From Caldifarciminota bacterium (GTDB taxonomy: Bacteria > Hydrothermota > Tepidihabitantia > SM23-42), in NCBI GenBank assembly GCA_023128195.1, contig JAGMEL010000013.1, forward strand, positions 1 to 11,652: DNA of 11,652 bases, given 5' to 3'. Numbering within the stretch: position 1 is the stretch's first letter; each line of letters starts with the position of its first letter. Shown here piece by piece: positions 5,444 through 11,652 of the stretch. The notes beneath the pieces were generated by a model, which worked only from the letters and a program-made list of their open reading frames with translations, did no database searches and had not been told where the DNA came from. Both the position numbers and the translations under genes were made by a program.

Positions 5444-6569
5444 AAAAGATATAAAATTAATGACTGGTAATGAGGCATGCGCTGAGGCTGCTATCGTTGC
5501 GGGCATGCGTTTCTTTGCGGGTTATCCAATAACGCCATCTTCAGAAATCGCTGAAATACTTTCCTGTCGTCTTCCTCGAGAAGGAGGAGTATTTATTCAG
5601 ATGGAGGATGAATTAGGTTCAATGGCAACCATAATTGGCGCTTCCCTGGCAGGTATGAAGTCGATGACTGCAACAAGTGGTCCCGGGTTTTCTTTAATGC
5701 AGGAGAATATTGGTTATGCGTCAATGACTGAAATTCCATGCGTTATTGTGGATGTCCAAAGAGGAGGACCGAGTACAGGGTTGCCCACACTTCCTTCACA
5801 GGCTGATGTAATGCAGTCCCGTTGGGGAACCCACGGAGACCATCCAATAATTGTAGTTGCTCCATCAACAGTGCGAGAGACTTTTGATTGGACAATCAAG
5901 GCATTCAACCTTGCCGAGCGATTTCGCGTGCCGGTTATTGTGTTACTCGATGAAATCATTGGTCATATAAATGAAAAGATTATATTTCCAAAAAAAGAAG
6001 AGATAGTAATAATTGAAAGGGAACGCACAAAAGAAAATCCAAAAACCTATTTACCATATCAATGTGTTGATACTGATATACCCTTATTTGCTGATTTCGG
6101 TGCTGGCTATAGATATAATGTCACCGGGCTCTGCCATGATGAAACAGGTTTCCCAACTAATGATCCGGAAAAGATTGATGCCCTTTATCGTCGTCTCAAT
6201 CGCAAGATTGAAAGATACACCGATGAAATTATAGAGTTCAAGACAGTATCCCTTGATGATGCTGAAATTTGCATAGTGGCATATGGTTCAAGTGCCCGCT
6301 CTGCGTACCGGGCAATACGGCGAGCGAGAGAGATGGGGATTAAAGCAGGAATATTTCAAATCTTTACGATCTGGCCATTCCCCTACGAAGAATTAACAAA
6401 AATATCTCAGCATGTTAAAAACTTCATTGTTCCGGAGATGAATCTTGGTCAAATTGCTCATGAAGTATCATGCGCAACAGGATGTGATGTGATTAAAGTA
6501 AATCGAGTGGACGGTGGATTGATTACACCGGATGAAATTTTTGAGAGGATAAAATATGTTTCCGTATGA
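5427..6569 (+). CDS. korA: 2-oxoacid:ferredoxin oxidoreductase alpha subunit (probably 2-oxoglutarate-specific)
   Basis: The 380-residue protein shows the full set of KorA signatures: GNEACAEAAIVAG (14-26), GYPITPSSEIAE (32-43), QMEDELGSMA (58-67), TSGPGFSLMQ (83-92) and VQRGGPSTGLPT (110-121). These form the pyrimidine-side TPP domain. A C-terminal transketolase-like domain II follows (about 260-380, with IVAYGSSARSAYRAIRRA and VPEMNLGQIAHEV). With beta it oxidatively decarboxylates a 2-oxoacid with CoA, or runs reductively in CO2-fixing anaerobes. The YPITPSSE form and the DABC operon favour 2-oxoglutarate, but a branched-chain 2-oxoacid (Vor) substrate is not excluded. ATG 5427 is the only start that keeps the residues before GNEA at normal length. 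A GAAGG lies directly against it with no spacing, so translation may depend on coupling to korD. It overlaps korB by 14 nt. Confidence 0.93.
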   Translation: MQRINKKDIKLMTGNEACAEAAIVAGMRFFAGYPITPSSEIAEILSCRLPREGGVFIQMEDELGSMATIIGASLAGMKSMTATSGPGFSLMQENIGYASMTEIPCVIVDVQRGGPSTGLPTLPSQADVMQSRWGTHGDHPIIVVAPSTVRETFDWTIKAFNLAERFRVPVIVLLDEIIGHINEKIIFPKKEEIVIIERERTKENPKTYLPYQCVDTDIPLFADFGAGYRYNVTGLCHDETGFPTNDPEKIDALYRRLNRKIERYTDEIIEFKTVSLDDAEICIVAYGSSARSAYRAIRRAREMGIKAGIFQIFTIWPFPYEELTKISQHVKNFIVPEMNLGQIAHEVSCATGCDVIKVNRVDGGLITPDEIFERIKYVSV

Positions 6570-7380
6570 AAAGTATTTAAGACTTGATAAATTTCCCCAT
6601 ATCTGGTGCACTGGTTGTGGTTGCGGTATTATCATGAAAGCAATGTTAAGGGCAATTGAGAAGAGCAAAATTCCCAAGGACAGTATTGCACTTGTTTCGG
6701 GCATCGGATGTTCTTCAAGAACCCCTGGTTATGTCGATTTTAATACTTTACACACTACACATGGCAGGGCTATTGCATTTGCAACCGGTTTAAAACTTGC
6801 CAAGCCCAAACTGAAGATAATCGTTGTTAGTGGCGATGGCGACGCCATAGCAATTGGCGGAAATCATTTTATCCATGCTGCGAGGCGCAATTTAGATATG
6901 ACTGTTATAGTCTACAATAATTATATTTATGGAATGACCGGGGGACAGGCGTCTCCAGCTACTCCAATTGGGAAAAAGGGAAGTACTGCACCATATGGTA
7001 GCATTGAGCCATCATTTGATATATCCGGGTTGGCAATCGCTGCCGGCGCCACATTTGTGGCACGTAGTACGTGTTATCATGCAGTCCAGCTTGATAAATA
7101 TATCGAGAAGGGTTTATTAAAAAAAGGGTTTTCATTAATAGAAGTTTTGGCGCCTTGTCCTACATACTATGCCCGCCTGAATCGCATAGGCACTTCTGTT
7201 GATATGTTAAGGTGGTATAAGGAAAACAGTATTCCGGTGGAGGCTGCAAAAAAGATGTCACGTAAAGAAAAGGATGGTAAAATTATTATCGGTGTTCTTC
7301 ACAACATAGAAAGAGTTGAGTTTTGTGAGGAATATAAGAAATTAGTTGAAAGAGTTAAAAGGGGACAGGCTACTTTTTAA
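6556..7380 (+). CDS. korB: 2-oxoacid:ferredoxin oxidoreductase beta subunit (TPP and [4Fe-4S] binding)
   Basis: The 274-residue catalytic subunit has cluster ligands C18 and C21 (WCTGCGCG), C52 (SGIGCSS) and C201 (LAPCPT). The TPP/Mg motif runs from GDGDAIAIGG (93-102) to NN at 121-122, followed by YGMTGGQASPATP. TTHGR (67-71) is also conserved. It transfers electrons from the hydroxyethyl-TPP-type intermediate to its cluster and then to KorD. GAGAGG lies 7 nt before ATG 6556. The oddity is the C-terminus: the final residues RGQATF and the first base of the TAA stop are encoded by the left arm of a perfect palindrome that continues into the intergenic space, so the original C-terminus has probably been replaced. 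Because the change affects only the tail after the last conserved segment, activity is likely intact. Confidence 0.93.
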   Translation: MFPYEKYLRLDKFPHIWCTGCGCGIIMKAMLRAIEKSKIPKDSIALVSGIGCSSRTPGYVDFNTLHTTHGRAIAFATGLKLAKPKLKIIVVSGDGDAIAIGGNHFIHAARRNLDMTVIVYNNYIYGMTGGQASPATPIGKKGSTAPYGSIEPSFDISGLAIAAGATFVARSTCYHAVQLDKYIEKGLLKKGFSLIEVLAPCPTYYARLNRIGTSVDMLRWYKENSIPVEAAKKMSRKEKDGKIIIGVLHNIERVEFCEEYKKLVERVKRGQATF

Positions 7381-7403
7381 GAAATAAAAAGTAGCCTGTC
7401 CCC
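7361..7403. repeat. REP-like perfect palindrome at the korB/korC junction
   Basis: A 19-bp perfect inverted repeat (arms 7361-7379 and 7385-7403, core GGGGACAGGCTACTTTTT) surrounds a 5-nt loop. The left arm encodes the last six residues of korB and starts its stop codon; the stop is completed by the first loop base. The right arm ends 6 nt before the AGGAGG of korC. The GC-rich foot and the tight loop predict a very stable RNA hairpin. It is not a normal plus-strand terminator, because no T-run follows; on the minus strand the stem is followed by TTTT. The form is that of a dispersed REP/RAYT-type or MITE-like element, and I recall similar GGGGACAGGC palindromes from other uncultivated bacteria, which I cannot check here. 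Confidence 0.8.
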
Positions 7404-7409
7404 CTAATG

Positions 7410-7415
7410 AGGAGG
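7410..7415 (+). promoter_or_regulatory. Shine-Dalgarno AGGAGG of korC
   Basis: AGGAGG is only 2 nt from ATG 7418 but 5 nt from the in-frame GTG 7421. The spacing favours GTG as the true start, removing one residue. The SD begins 6 nt after the hairpin foot, so ribosome access may be affected by the structure. Confidence 0.6.
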
Positions 7416-7417
7416 TA

Positions 7418-7966
7418 ATGGTGGGTTTTAGATATGAATTCAGATTAAGCGGCTCTGGAGGTCAGGGATTGATACTGGCAGGAAAAATTCTTGCTGAGGC
7501 AGCTGCTATTTATGATGATAAAAATGCAACCCAGAGTCAATCATACGGTCCTGAGGCAAGAGGTGGTTCAAGCCGCTCTGAAGTTATTATCTCGGATAAA
7601 GAAATAGATTACCCCAAGGCAGTAAATATCGATCTTCTTCTTTGTTTTACCCAGGAGGCATGTGATAAGTATTGTAAAGACATAAAAGAAAATGGGATTT
7701 TATTAGTTGATTCTAATTATGTTACTAATATTCCAAAGGGGAAATTTAAGGTGTATTGTCTACCAATCACAGAGATTGCAGAAAAAGAAGCAGGTAAGAC
7801 ATTGGTAGCAAATATTGTTGCCCTTGGAATTATTGTTGAGTTGACGCGTATTATTTCAAAGGAAGCGGTTGCATCAGCGATCCTGTCGCGCGTTCCAAAA
7901 GGCACTGAAGAATTGAATCTTAAAGCATTCAACATTGGCTATGATAGAGCTAAAACATTAAAATAG
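7418..7966 (+). CDS. korC: 2-oxoacid:ferredoxin oxidoreductase gamma subunit
   Basis: The protein has 182 residues, the usual size for this subunit. The N-terminal GSGGQG (12-17) within FRLSGSGGQGLILAGKILAEAAA is the family signature. It is followed by SYGPEARGGSSRSEVIISD (the PE.RGG motif) and the Rossmann-like core ending with LVANIVALGIIVELT and the ISKEAVASAILSRVPKGTEELN region. The gamma subunit contributes to CoA binding and complex assembly. It is the last kor gene, separated from korB by 37 bp that are largely filled by a palindrome. ATG 7418 and GTG 7421 are both possible starts; GTG has the better SD spacing. A gap of 28 bp follows before the next plus-strand gene. Confidence 0.92.
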   Translation: MVGFRYEFRLSGSGGQGLILAGKILAEAAAIYDDKNATQSQSYGPEARGGSSRSEVIISDKEIDYPKAVNIDLLLCFTQEACDKYCKDIKENGILLVDSNYVTNIPKGKFKVYCLPITEIAEKEAGKTLVANIVALGIIVELTRIISKEAVASAILSRVPKGTEELNLKAFNIGYDRAKTLK

Positions 7967-7994
7967 GCGAAATTATAATAACCGAAAAATCCCG

Positions 7995-8729
7995 ATGCAG
8001 CCTGATTGGTTAAATTATGTAGATGAAAAGAGGCGGAAAAATTTATTACAAATCCTTGAGGAATTGTCAAAATTTCAAAACAAGGAAAATTTAAATTTTA
8101 TTATCATTGGGGCATTAGCATTACTTATTAGAGGTTATTTGAAATATAAAAGATACTGGGATATTGATATATTGTTTAAAAGTGAAAAGAAATTAAAAGA
8201 ATTTATCAAAAATCCAAAATCCAAAAGTTTGAAAATAGTCGATTATGACGATACTTTAATGGTCAATAAAAATATCACAAGCTTTCATACCGCCTGGGCA
8301 TTTGATCGCAAGTGGTTTAATGTTGACTACATTTTACGAAAAGGGTTTTTCGAATTTTATACTCATAATATTAATACTTTAAAACCGTATAGGGAATCTG
8401 TAAAAATGGATAATGGTAATTTCCAAATTGACCTTTACATTGCACACGCGTGGGATATAATCGTCGAAAAGATATTTTCACCGCGTACAGAGAGGGATAT
8501 TCAGTTAAAAATTGATGCAAGTGTAGATATTAGGCATATCTTTGTAGTATATGACCGAGAAAAACACAATACCGAGTTCTGGTTTTCTGTTTTAAAGAAA
8601 GCGAAATTGCTGGGGGGCAAAAAAGAATTTAAGGCAAAATTATTAAACATTCTTTTGTCTGCAGAAGAATTAGGTTATCGTGGTTTAGAAATTACTCCTG
8701 ATTCTATCAAAATATTAAAGGATCTATGA
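7995..8729 (+). CDS. MNT/AbiEii-like nucleotidyltransferase
   Basis: The 244-residue cytoplasmic protein has the core of the pol-beta nucleotidyltransferase fold. IIIGALALLIRG (37-47) corresponds to the glycine motif, RYWDIDILF (53-61) supplies the metal-binding pair D56/D58, and FNVDYIL (108-114) gives the third aspartate D111. The second half (IDLYIAHAWDIIVEKIF, then RTERDIQ and DASVDIRHIF) matches the helical region that follows in AbiEii-like and related small nucleotidyltransferases. All three expected acidic residues are present, so an NTP-using enzyme is likely; the acceptor (protein, RNA or antibiotic-like molecule) cannot be told. Known relatives include toxins of AbiE systems and MNT antitoxins. 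No SD precedes ATG 7995. A TATAAT at 7974-7979 has no good -35, so read-through from kor is plausible. It overlaps the next gene by ATGA. Confidence 0.75.
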   Translation: MQPDWLNYVDEKRRKNLLQILEELSKFQNKENLNFIIIGALALLIRGYLKYKRYWDIDILFKSEKKLKEFIKNPKSKSLKIVDYDDTLMVNKNITSFHTAWAFDRKWFNVDYILRKGFFEFYTHNINTLKPYRESVKMDNGNFQIDLYIAHAWDIIVEKIFSPRTERDIQLKIDASVDIRHIFVVYDREKHNTEFWFSVLKKAKLLGGKKEFKAKLLNILLSAEELGYRGLEITPDSIKILKDL

Positions 8730-11641
8730 AGGATTTTTTGACACATCTCAGGGAAAAAACTGCTGAGTTCGGTAACCATTATCATAAGCATATTCAGGTC
8801 GTTTCAAAACATCTGGATCATCTCATTCAAAGGTTGGAAGAAAAAAAGAAGCGCGATGCTGTACATATTTTACATCCTGCTTATGATTTTGCATCAGACC
8901 TTCAAATAATATCGCACGTCTGTAAAAACGATAGAGAAAAGTTAAACTTCATCGGTACCTATGTTGCACTTCAACTTCTATTGATAAATCGTCAAGCAGT
9001 CGATAGATTACGAATGGATGTTATTGATGCAGATATAAACAAGCTTTCTATTTATCGAAAATTTATGCTCAACGCAGGCAACAACTTTAGAATGCTTACC
9101 GCCCATTACATTAAGGAATTACTGAATATCTTTGTAGCGAAAGAAGGGTGTCCAGAATTTGTTATCTTAGGCGTAGGAACAAAATCAGATCAAGATGATA
9201 TTGATGTTGGTATTATTGACGACGGAAAGCACAACAGGGAAAAGTTTAACCGCGCTATCTCCCGGGTAAGTCAGGAGATGTTCAAATTTGCGACCTCATT
9301 TCATTTTCATCTATCTGAACATATAGGTAGCCACTATTACTCGGCTTCGATTGACGAATATAAATTGGCTTTACGGCACGAGATTGGGGATTTTGTGATC
9401 ATTAATGAAATGTTGAGTGCGGCTATTATTATTGGCAGCGAGAAAATCTTTAAGCAGTACCAAAAGGAGATAATCGATAGATATTTTTATCATCCAGGTA
9501 GTGATAATAAATACCACGAGGGATATCTTAGGGGGATACTGGGTGAAATTAGCTCATTATTAGTCCGACCGATCAGTGCGACCTCCATGAGCTTTAAAGA
9601 AGATGCATTGCGAGTAATCAAAAGCATTATTTCGGCGCGAAAAACAATATTTAATATTAAAAAAGTGAATGCCTGGGATATTATCGACGAGTTAAAAAAT
9701 AAGGATACGAAAATGTATCATGAATATAATGCGCTTGAGAAATCCTTGACCTTTTTTGAAATTTTCAGGTATGTTTATCAATTATTTGTTGCACAGGATG
9801 AAGATGTATTTCTTGAAGAGGCATCCCTGAAAAATATCAGAAGAATTGCAAGAGTGCTCGGATATTCTGATATTGGCAAATGCAGTGCTGAGGAACATCT
9901 TCTGGTGCATTACTATGAACATATTCAGAATATAAGAAGTATGATTCCTTTTATGCTTCGTGATACCAAAGCGCATCTAAAATCAAATTCTGTTTTTGTT
10001 CCTATATTTGATTTGGGATATAAAGGTAACATTGCCCAGGATTTTCTTCGAAAATTTAAGTTTTTCAGAGGTACATCTTTCTGGGATGACATTCTGGATG
10101 ATTTCAAAAATGAAGAATTGCTAAAGAAGTTTCTTGACGATTTGAATTCTTTTAAACCCGATAGAAGAAAGAAATTAATTATAGGTTATATAGAATGGGT
10201 TAAATATGATTTCTATTCGCTGATAAAGTTTTTGAAAATATTGGGTGAAAGTAAAACTGGTTCAACAATATACGCAGATTTAAATAATTATTTATTAAAA
10301 ATTATCGAAAGCATTCCCGGTATAGAGAGAAATATTTCATATGTTTTTTACCGCTATCCAAATCTAATTAACAGCTATCTAGCATTAAATGAAGAAAAGA
10401 ATCTGCTGCTTTATCTAAAGATTCTTAATAGAAAAGTTTACGAAGAAGAAATAGCAGGTGTAATCAGCAATTTAAAAAATCTTATAGGAATACACCTTTT
10501 AAGTAGCCGTTTTTTCAAAAGATTATTTTTGAGCATTCTTGATAGATATCCAGGAGCGATTAAACTAATAAGAAATGCAGATCAACTTGAGGAATTTGCT
10601 GATGGTATTTACAGCGACATTAGCTTAATGCGTACCTTTAAAGAGAAAAAAGAAAAATTGGGAAATTACTATGATGCGGAGATGATACGTGTAGGTATTA
10701 AAACATTGAACCGGGTTTCTGTTGAGGAAACCAATGCCGAATTTACGGAATTTTCTGATAAGTATATTCTTACCCTCTTTGATATATGCCGTAATGAAAT
10801 TGACGCTCAATATACAGAAAGAATTATTACTGATGATTTATTGGCAATCTTTGCTTCCGGAGGTCATGCACGAGAACAGGCATATGATGACGATTATGAT
10901 CTTATTGTCCTGTTAAATTCTGATGATCCAAAAAAACTTTCATACTGTAACAAAATTATAAGCAAGATGAATAGAGAAATTATCAAGCGCGGGATAATAC
11001 CTCACCATAGATTCGCTGATTATTTTGGTAGATTTGTAATTCTCCTTAAGGAGATTGAAAAACTTTTAAGTGAGAGGCGAGCCGACATATTCATAGAAAA
11101 ATCACAAATACTTGAGGCCCGTTTAGTAGTAGGATCTCAACGTTTCGGAAAAGAATTTTTCAGGAGAATAGTAAAACCTTGTATATTTGATAAAAAGCAA
11201 GAATACATTAAACAAATAATAAATGAGATCAATTCACGACATAATACAGCTAAAGAAAAAAATATTGTAGCTGACAACGATATTAAAGAAGGTGTTGGAG
11301 GATTAAGAGATATTGAAATGATGATGTTAATTATCAAAGCCCGATTTAGTATAACTGAACCAGCCAATTTAAAATTATTCAGAGATGTTGCCAGCACACA
11401 AATAGACCTACGAGATGACCTGAATCAATTGGCAAACGCATTCTGTTTTCTGAAAAATTTGAGAGATGTATACCGTCTGACTGCAGGCGCCACTGATGTA
11501 GTTATGATTGATGCGCTTAATAATGCTGTTGAGATTATGGAATATCATAGTAGTAAAGAATTATACAATAAGTTTAAAAAAGTTAAAAATGAGGTTAAGA
11601 TAATAATAGCAAAATTAATCACTAAATTGCAATATGCCTAA
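8726..11641 (+). CDS. Large protein with two nucleotidyltransferase modules, GlnE-like layout with GlnD-like motifs
   Basis: The 971-residue cytoplasmic protein appears to contain two related halves. Module 1 has FVILGVGTKSDQDDID (145-160, candidate metal ligands D158/D160). Module 2 has a fuller motif, FASGGHAREQAYDDDYDL (709-726, ligands D723/D725). Each is followed by a similar stretch (INEMLSAAIIIGSEKIF at 226-242; QILEARLVVGSQRFGKEFF at 794-812) and a helical region (341-382; 899-944). Only module 2 keeps NDIKEGVGGLRDIEMM (851-866), the GlnD/GlnE family hallmark. The middle (about 390-700) is helical with no domain I recognise. Length and two-module layout match GlnE (glutamine synthetase adenylyltransferase), but the C-terminal motifs read more like GlnD, and GlnD's HD and ACT domains are absent. 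AAAGGA lies 3 nt before ATG 8726, and ATGA overlap couples it to the previous gene. The target is unknown; GlnA or PII would be the conventional guesses. Confidence 0.72.
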   Translation: MKDFLTHLREKTAEFGNHYHKHIQVVSKHLDHLIQRLEEKKKRDAVHILHPAYDFASDLQIISHVCKNDREKLNFIGTYVALQLLLINRQAVDRLRMDVIDADINKLSIYRKFMLNAGNNFRMLTAHYIKELLNIFVAKEGCPEFVILGVGTKSDQDDIDVGIIDDGKHNREKFNRAISRVSQEMFKFATSFHFHLSEHIGSHYYSASIDEYKLALRHEIGDFVIINEMLSAAIIIGSEKIFKQYQKEIIDRYFYHPGSDNKYHEGYLRGILGEISSLLVRPISATSMSFKEDALRVIKSIISARKTIFNIKKVNAWDIIDELKNKDTKMYHEYNALEKSLTFFEIFRYVYQLFVAQDEDVFLEEASLKNIRRIARVLGYSDIGKCSAEEHLLVHYYEHIQNIRSMIPFMLRDTKAHLKSNSVFVPIFDLGYKGNIAQDFLRKFKFFRGTSFWDDILDDFKNEELLKKFLDDLNSFKPDRRKKLIIGYIEWVKYDFYSLIKFLKILGESKTGSTIYADLNNYLLKIIESIPGIERNISYVFYRYPNLINSYLALNEEKNLLLYLKILNRKVYEEEIAGVISNLKNLIGIHLLSSRFFKRLFLSILDRYPGAIKLIRNADQLEEFADGIYSDISLMRTFKEKKEKLGNYYDAEMIRVGIKTLNRVSVEETNAEFTEFSDKYILTLFDICRNEIDAQYTERIITDDLLAIFASGGHAREQAYDDDYDLIVLLNSDDPKKLSYCNKIISKMNREIIKRGIIPHHRFADYFGRFVILLKEIEKLLSERRADIFIEKSQILEARLVVGSQRFGKEFFRRIVKPCIFDKKQEYIKQIINEINSRHNTAKEKNIVADNDIKEGVGGLRDIEMMMLIIKARFSITEPANLKLFRDVASTQIDLRDDLNQLANAFCFLKNLRDVYRLTAGATDVVMIDALNNAVEIMEYHSSKELYNKFKKVKNEVKIIIAKLITKLQYA

Positions 11642-11652
11642 TTTCTGAAAGA

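Noticed and set aside
7361..7403. The strong hairpin as an intrinsic terminator between korB and korC.
   Set aside because: On the coding strand no T-run follows the stem, and korC continues the operon with its own SD. The TTTT that would fit lies on the minus-strand side, where no transcript is expected.
7974..7979. TATAAT before the small nucleotidyltransferase as its own promoter.
   Set aside because: No -35-like hexamer is found 15-18 bp upstream (the sequence there is A-rich). In an AT-rich genome a lone TATAAT is weak evidence.
7995..8729. Calling the small nucleotidyltransferase an AbiE toxin.
   Set aside because: No AbiEi-type antitoxin (winged-helix) gene is next to it; its partner is a large nucleotidyltransferase instead. 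Only the fold is supported.

Overview
The window is AT-rich bacterial chromosome, apparently from an anaerobic, double-membraned bacterium. The evidence is a ferredoxin-dependent 2-oxoacid oxidoreductase, two lipobox proteins and one secreted protein of the SurA/parvulin type, and a secreted protein with a probable beta-propeller repeat start. Together with the near-canonical sigma-70 boxes and a GGGGACAGGC-type palindrome, this reminds me of uncultivated candidate-phylum genomes such as WOR-3/Stahlbacteria. That placement is an impression; no rRNA or marker gene is present to test it.

Layout. (1) 1-217, minus strand: the first 72 codons of a secreted protein, preceded by a Shine-Dalgarno (SD) sequence and a TTGACA-16-TATAAT promoter. 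(2) 451-514: a degenerate 8-bp tandem repeat that runs into the stop codon of the next gene. (3) 512-3911, minus strand: a three-gene operon of periplasmic parvulin-type foldases, namely two lipoproteins followed by a SurA-like protein with two parvulin domains. (4) 3912-3981: a compact divergent promoter region whose two -35 boxes face each other 3 bp apart. (5) 3982-5133, plus strand: an AI-2E/PerM-family membrane protein. (6) 5222-7966, plus strand: korDABC, a complete four-subunit 2-oxoacid (probably 2-oxoglutarate):ferredoxin oxidoreductase. A perfect 19-bp palindrome sits at the korB/korC junction and encodes the last residues and part of the stop codon of korB. (7) 7995-11641, plus strand: two translationally coupled nucleotidyltransferase genes. 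The first is a small MNT/AbiEii-like enzyme. The second is a 971-residue protein with two nucleotidyltransferase modules, laid out like GlnE but with GlnD-like signatures in its C-terminal half.

How the parts may work together. The foldase operon should serve outer-membrane and periplasmic protein biogenesis. KorDABC interconverts a 2-oxoacid plus CoA and acyl-CoA plus CO2 using ferredoxin. The following nucleotidyltransferase pair is close enough (28 bp) to be co-transcribed with kor. If its large member is a GlnE/GlnD-type regulator, a link to 2-oxoglutarate/nitrogen status would make sense, but no glnA, glnB or amtB is in the window and this remains a hypothesis.

Three gene starts (3911 minus, 3982 plus, 5222 plus) lie exactly where transcription should begin from good promoters with 16-bp spacers. 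This suggests leaderless mRNAs for first genes of operons, whereas internal genes mostly use SD sequences or stop/start overlaps. The strongest candidate for something undescribed is the double-nucleotidyltransferase protein and its small partner.
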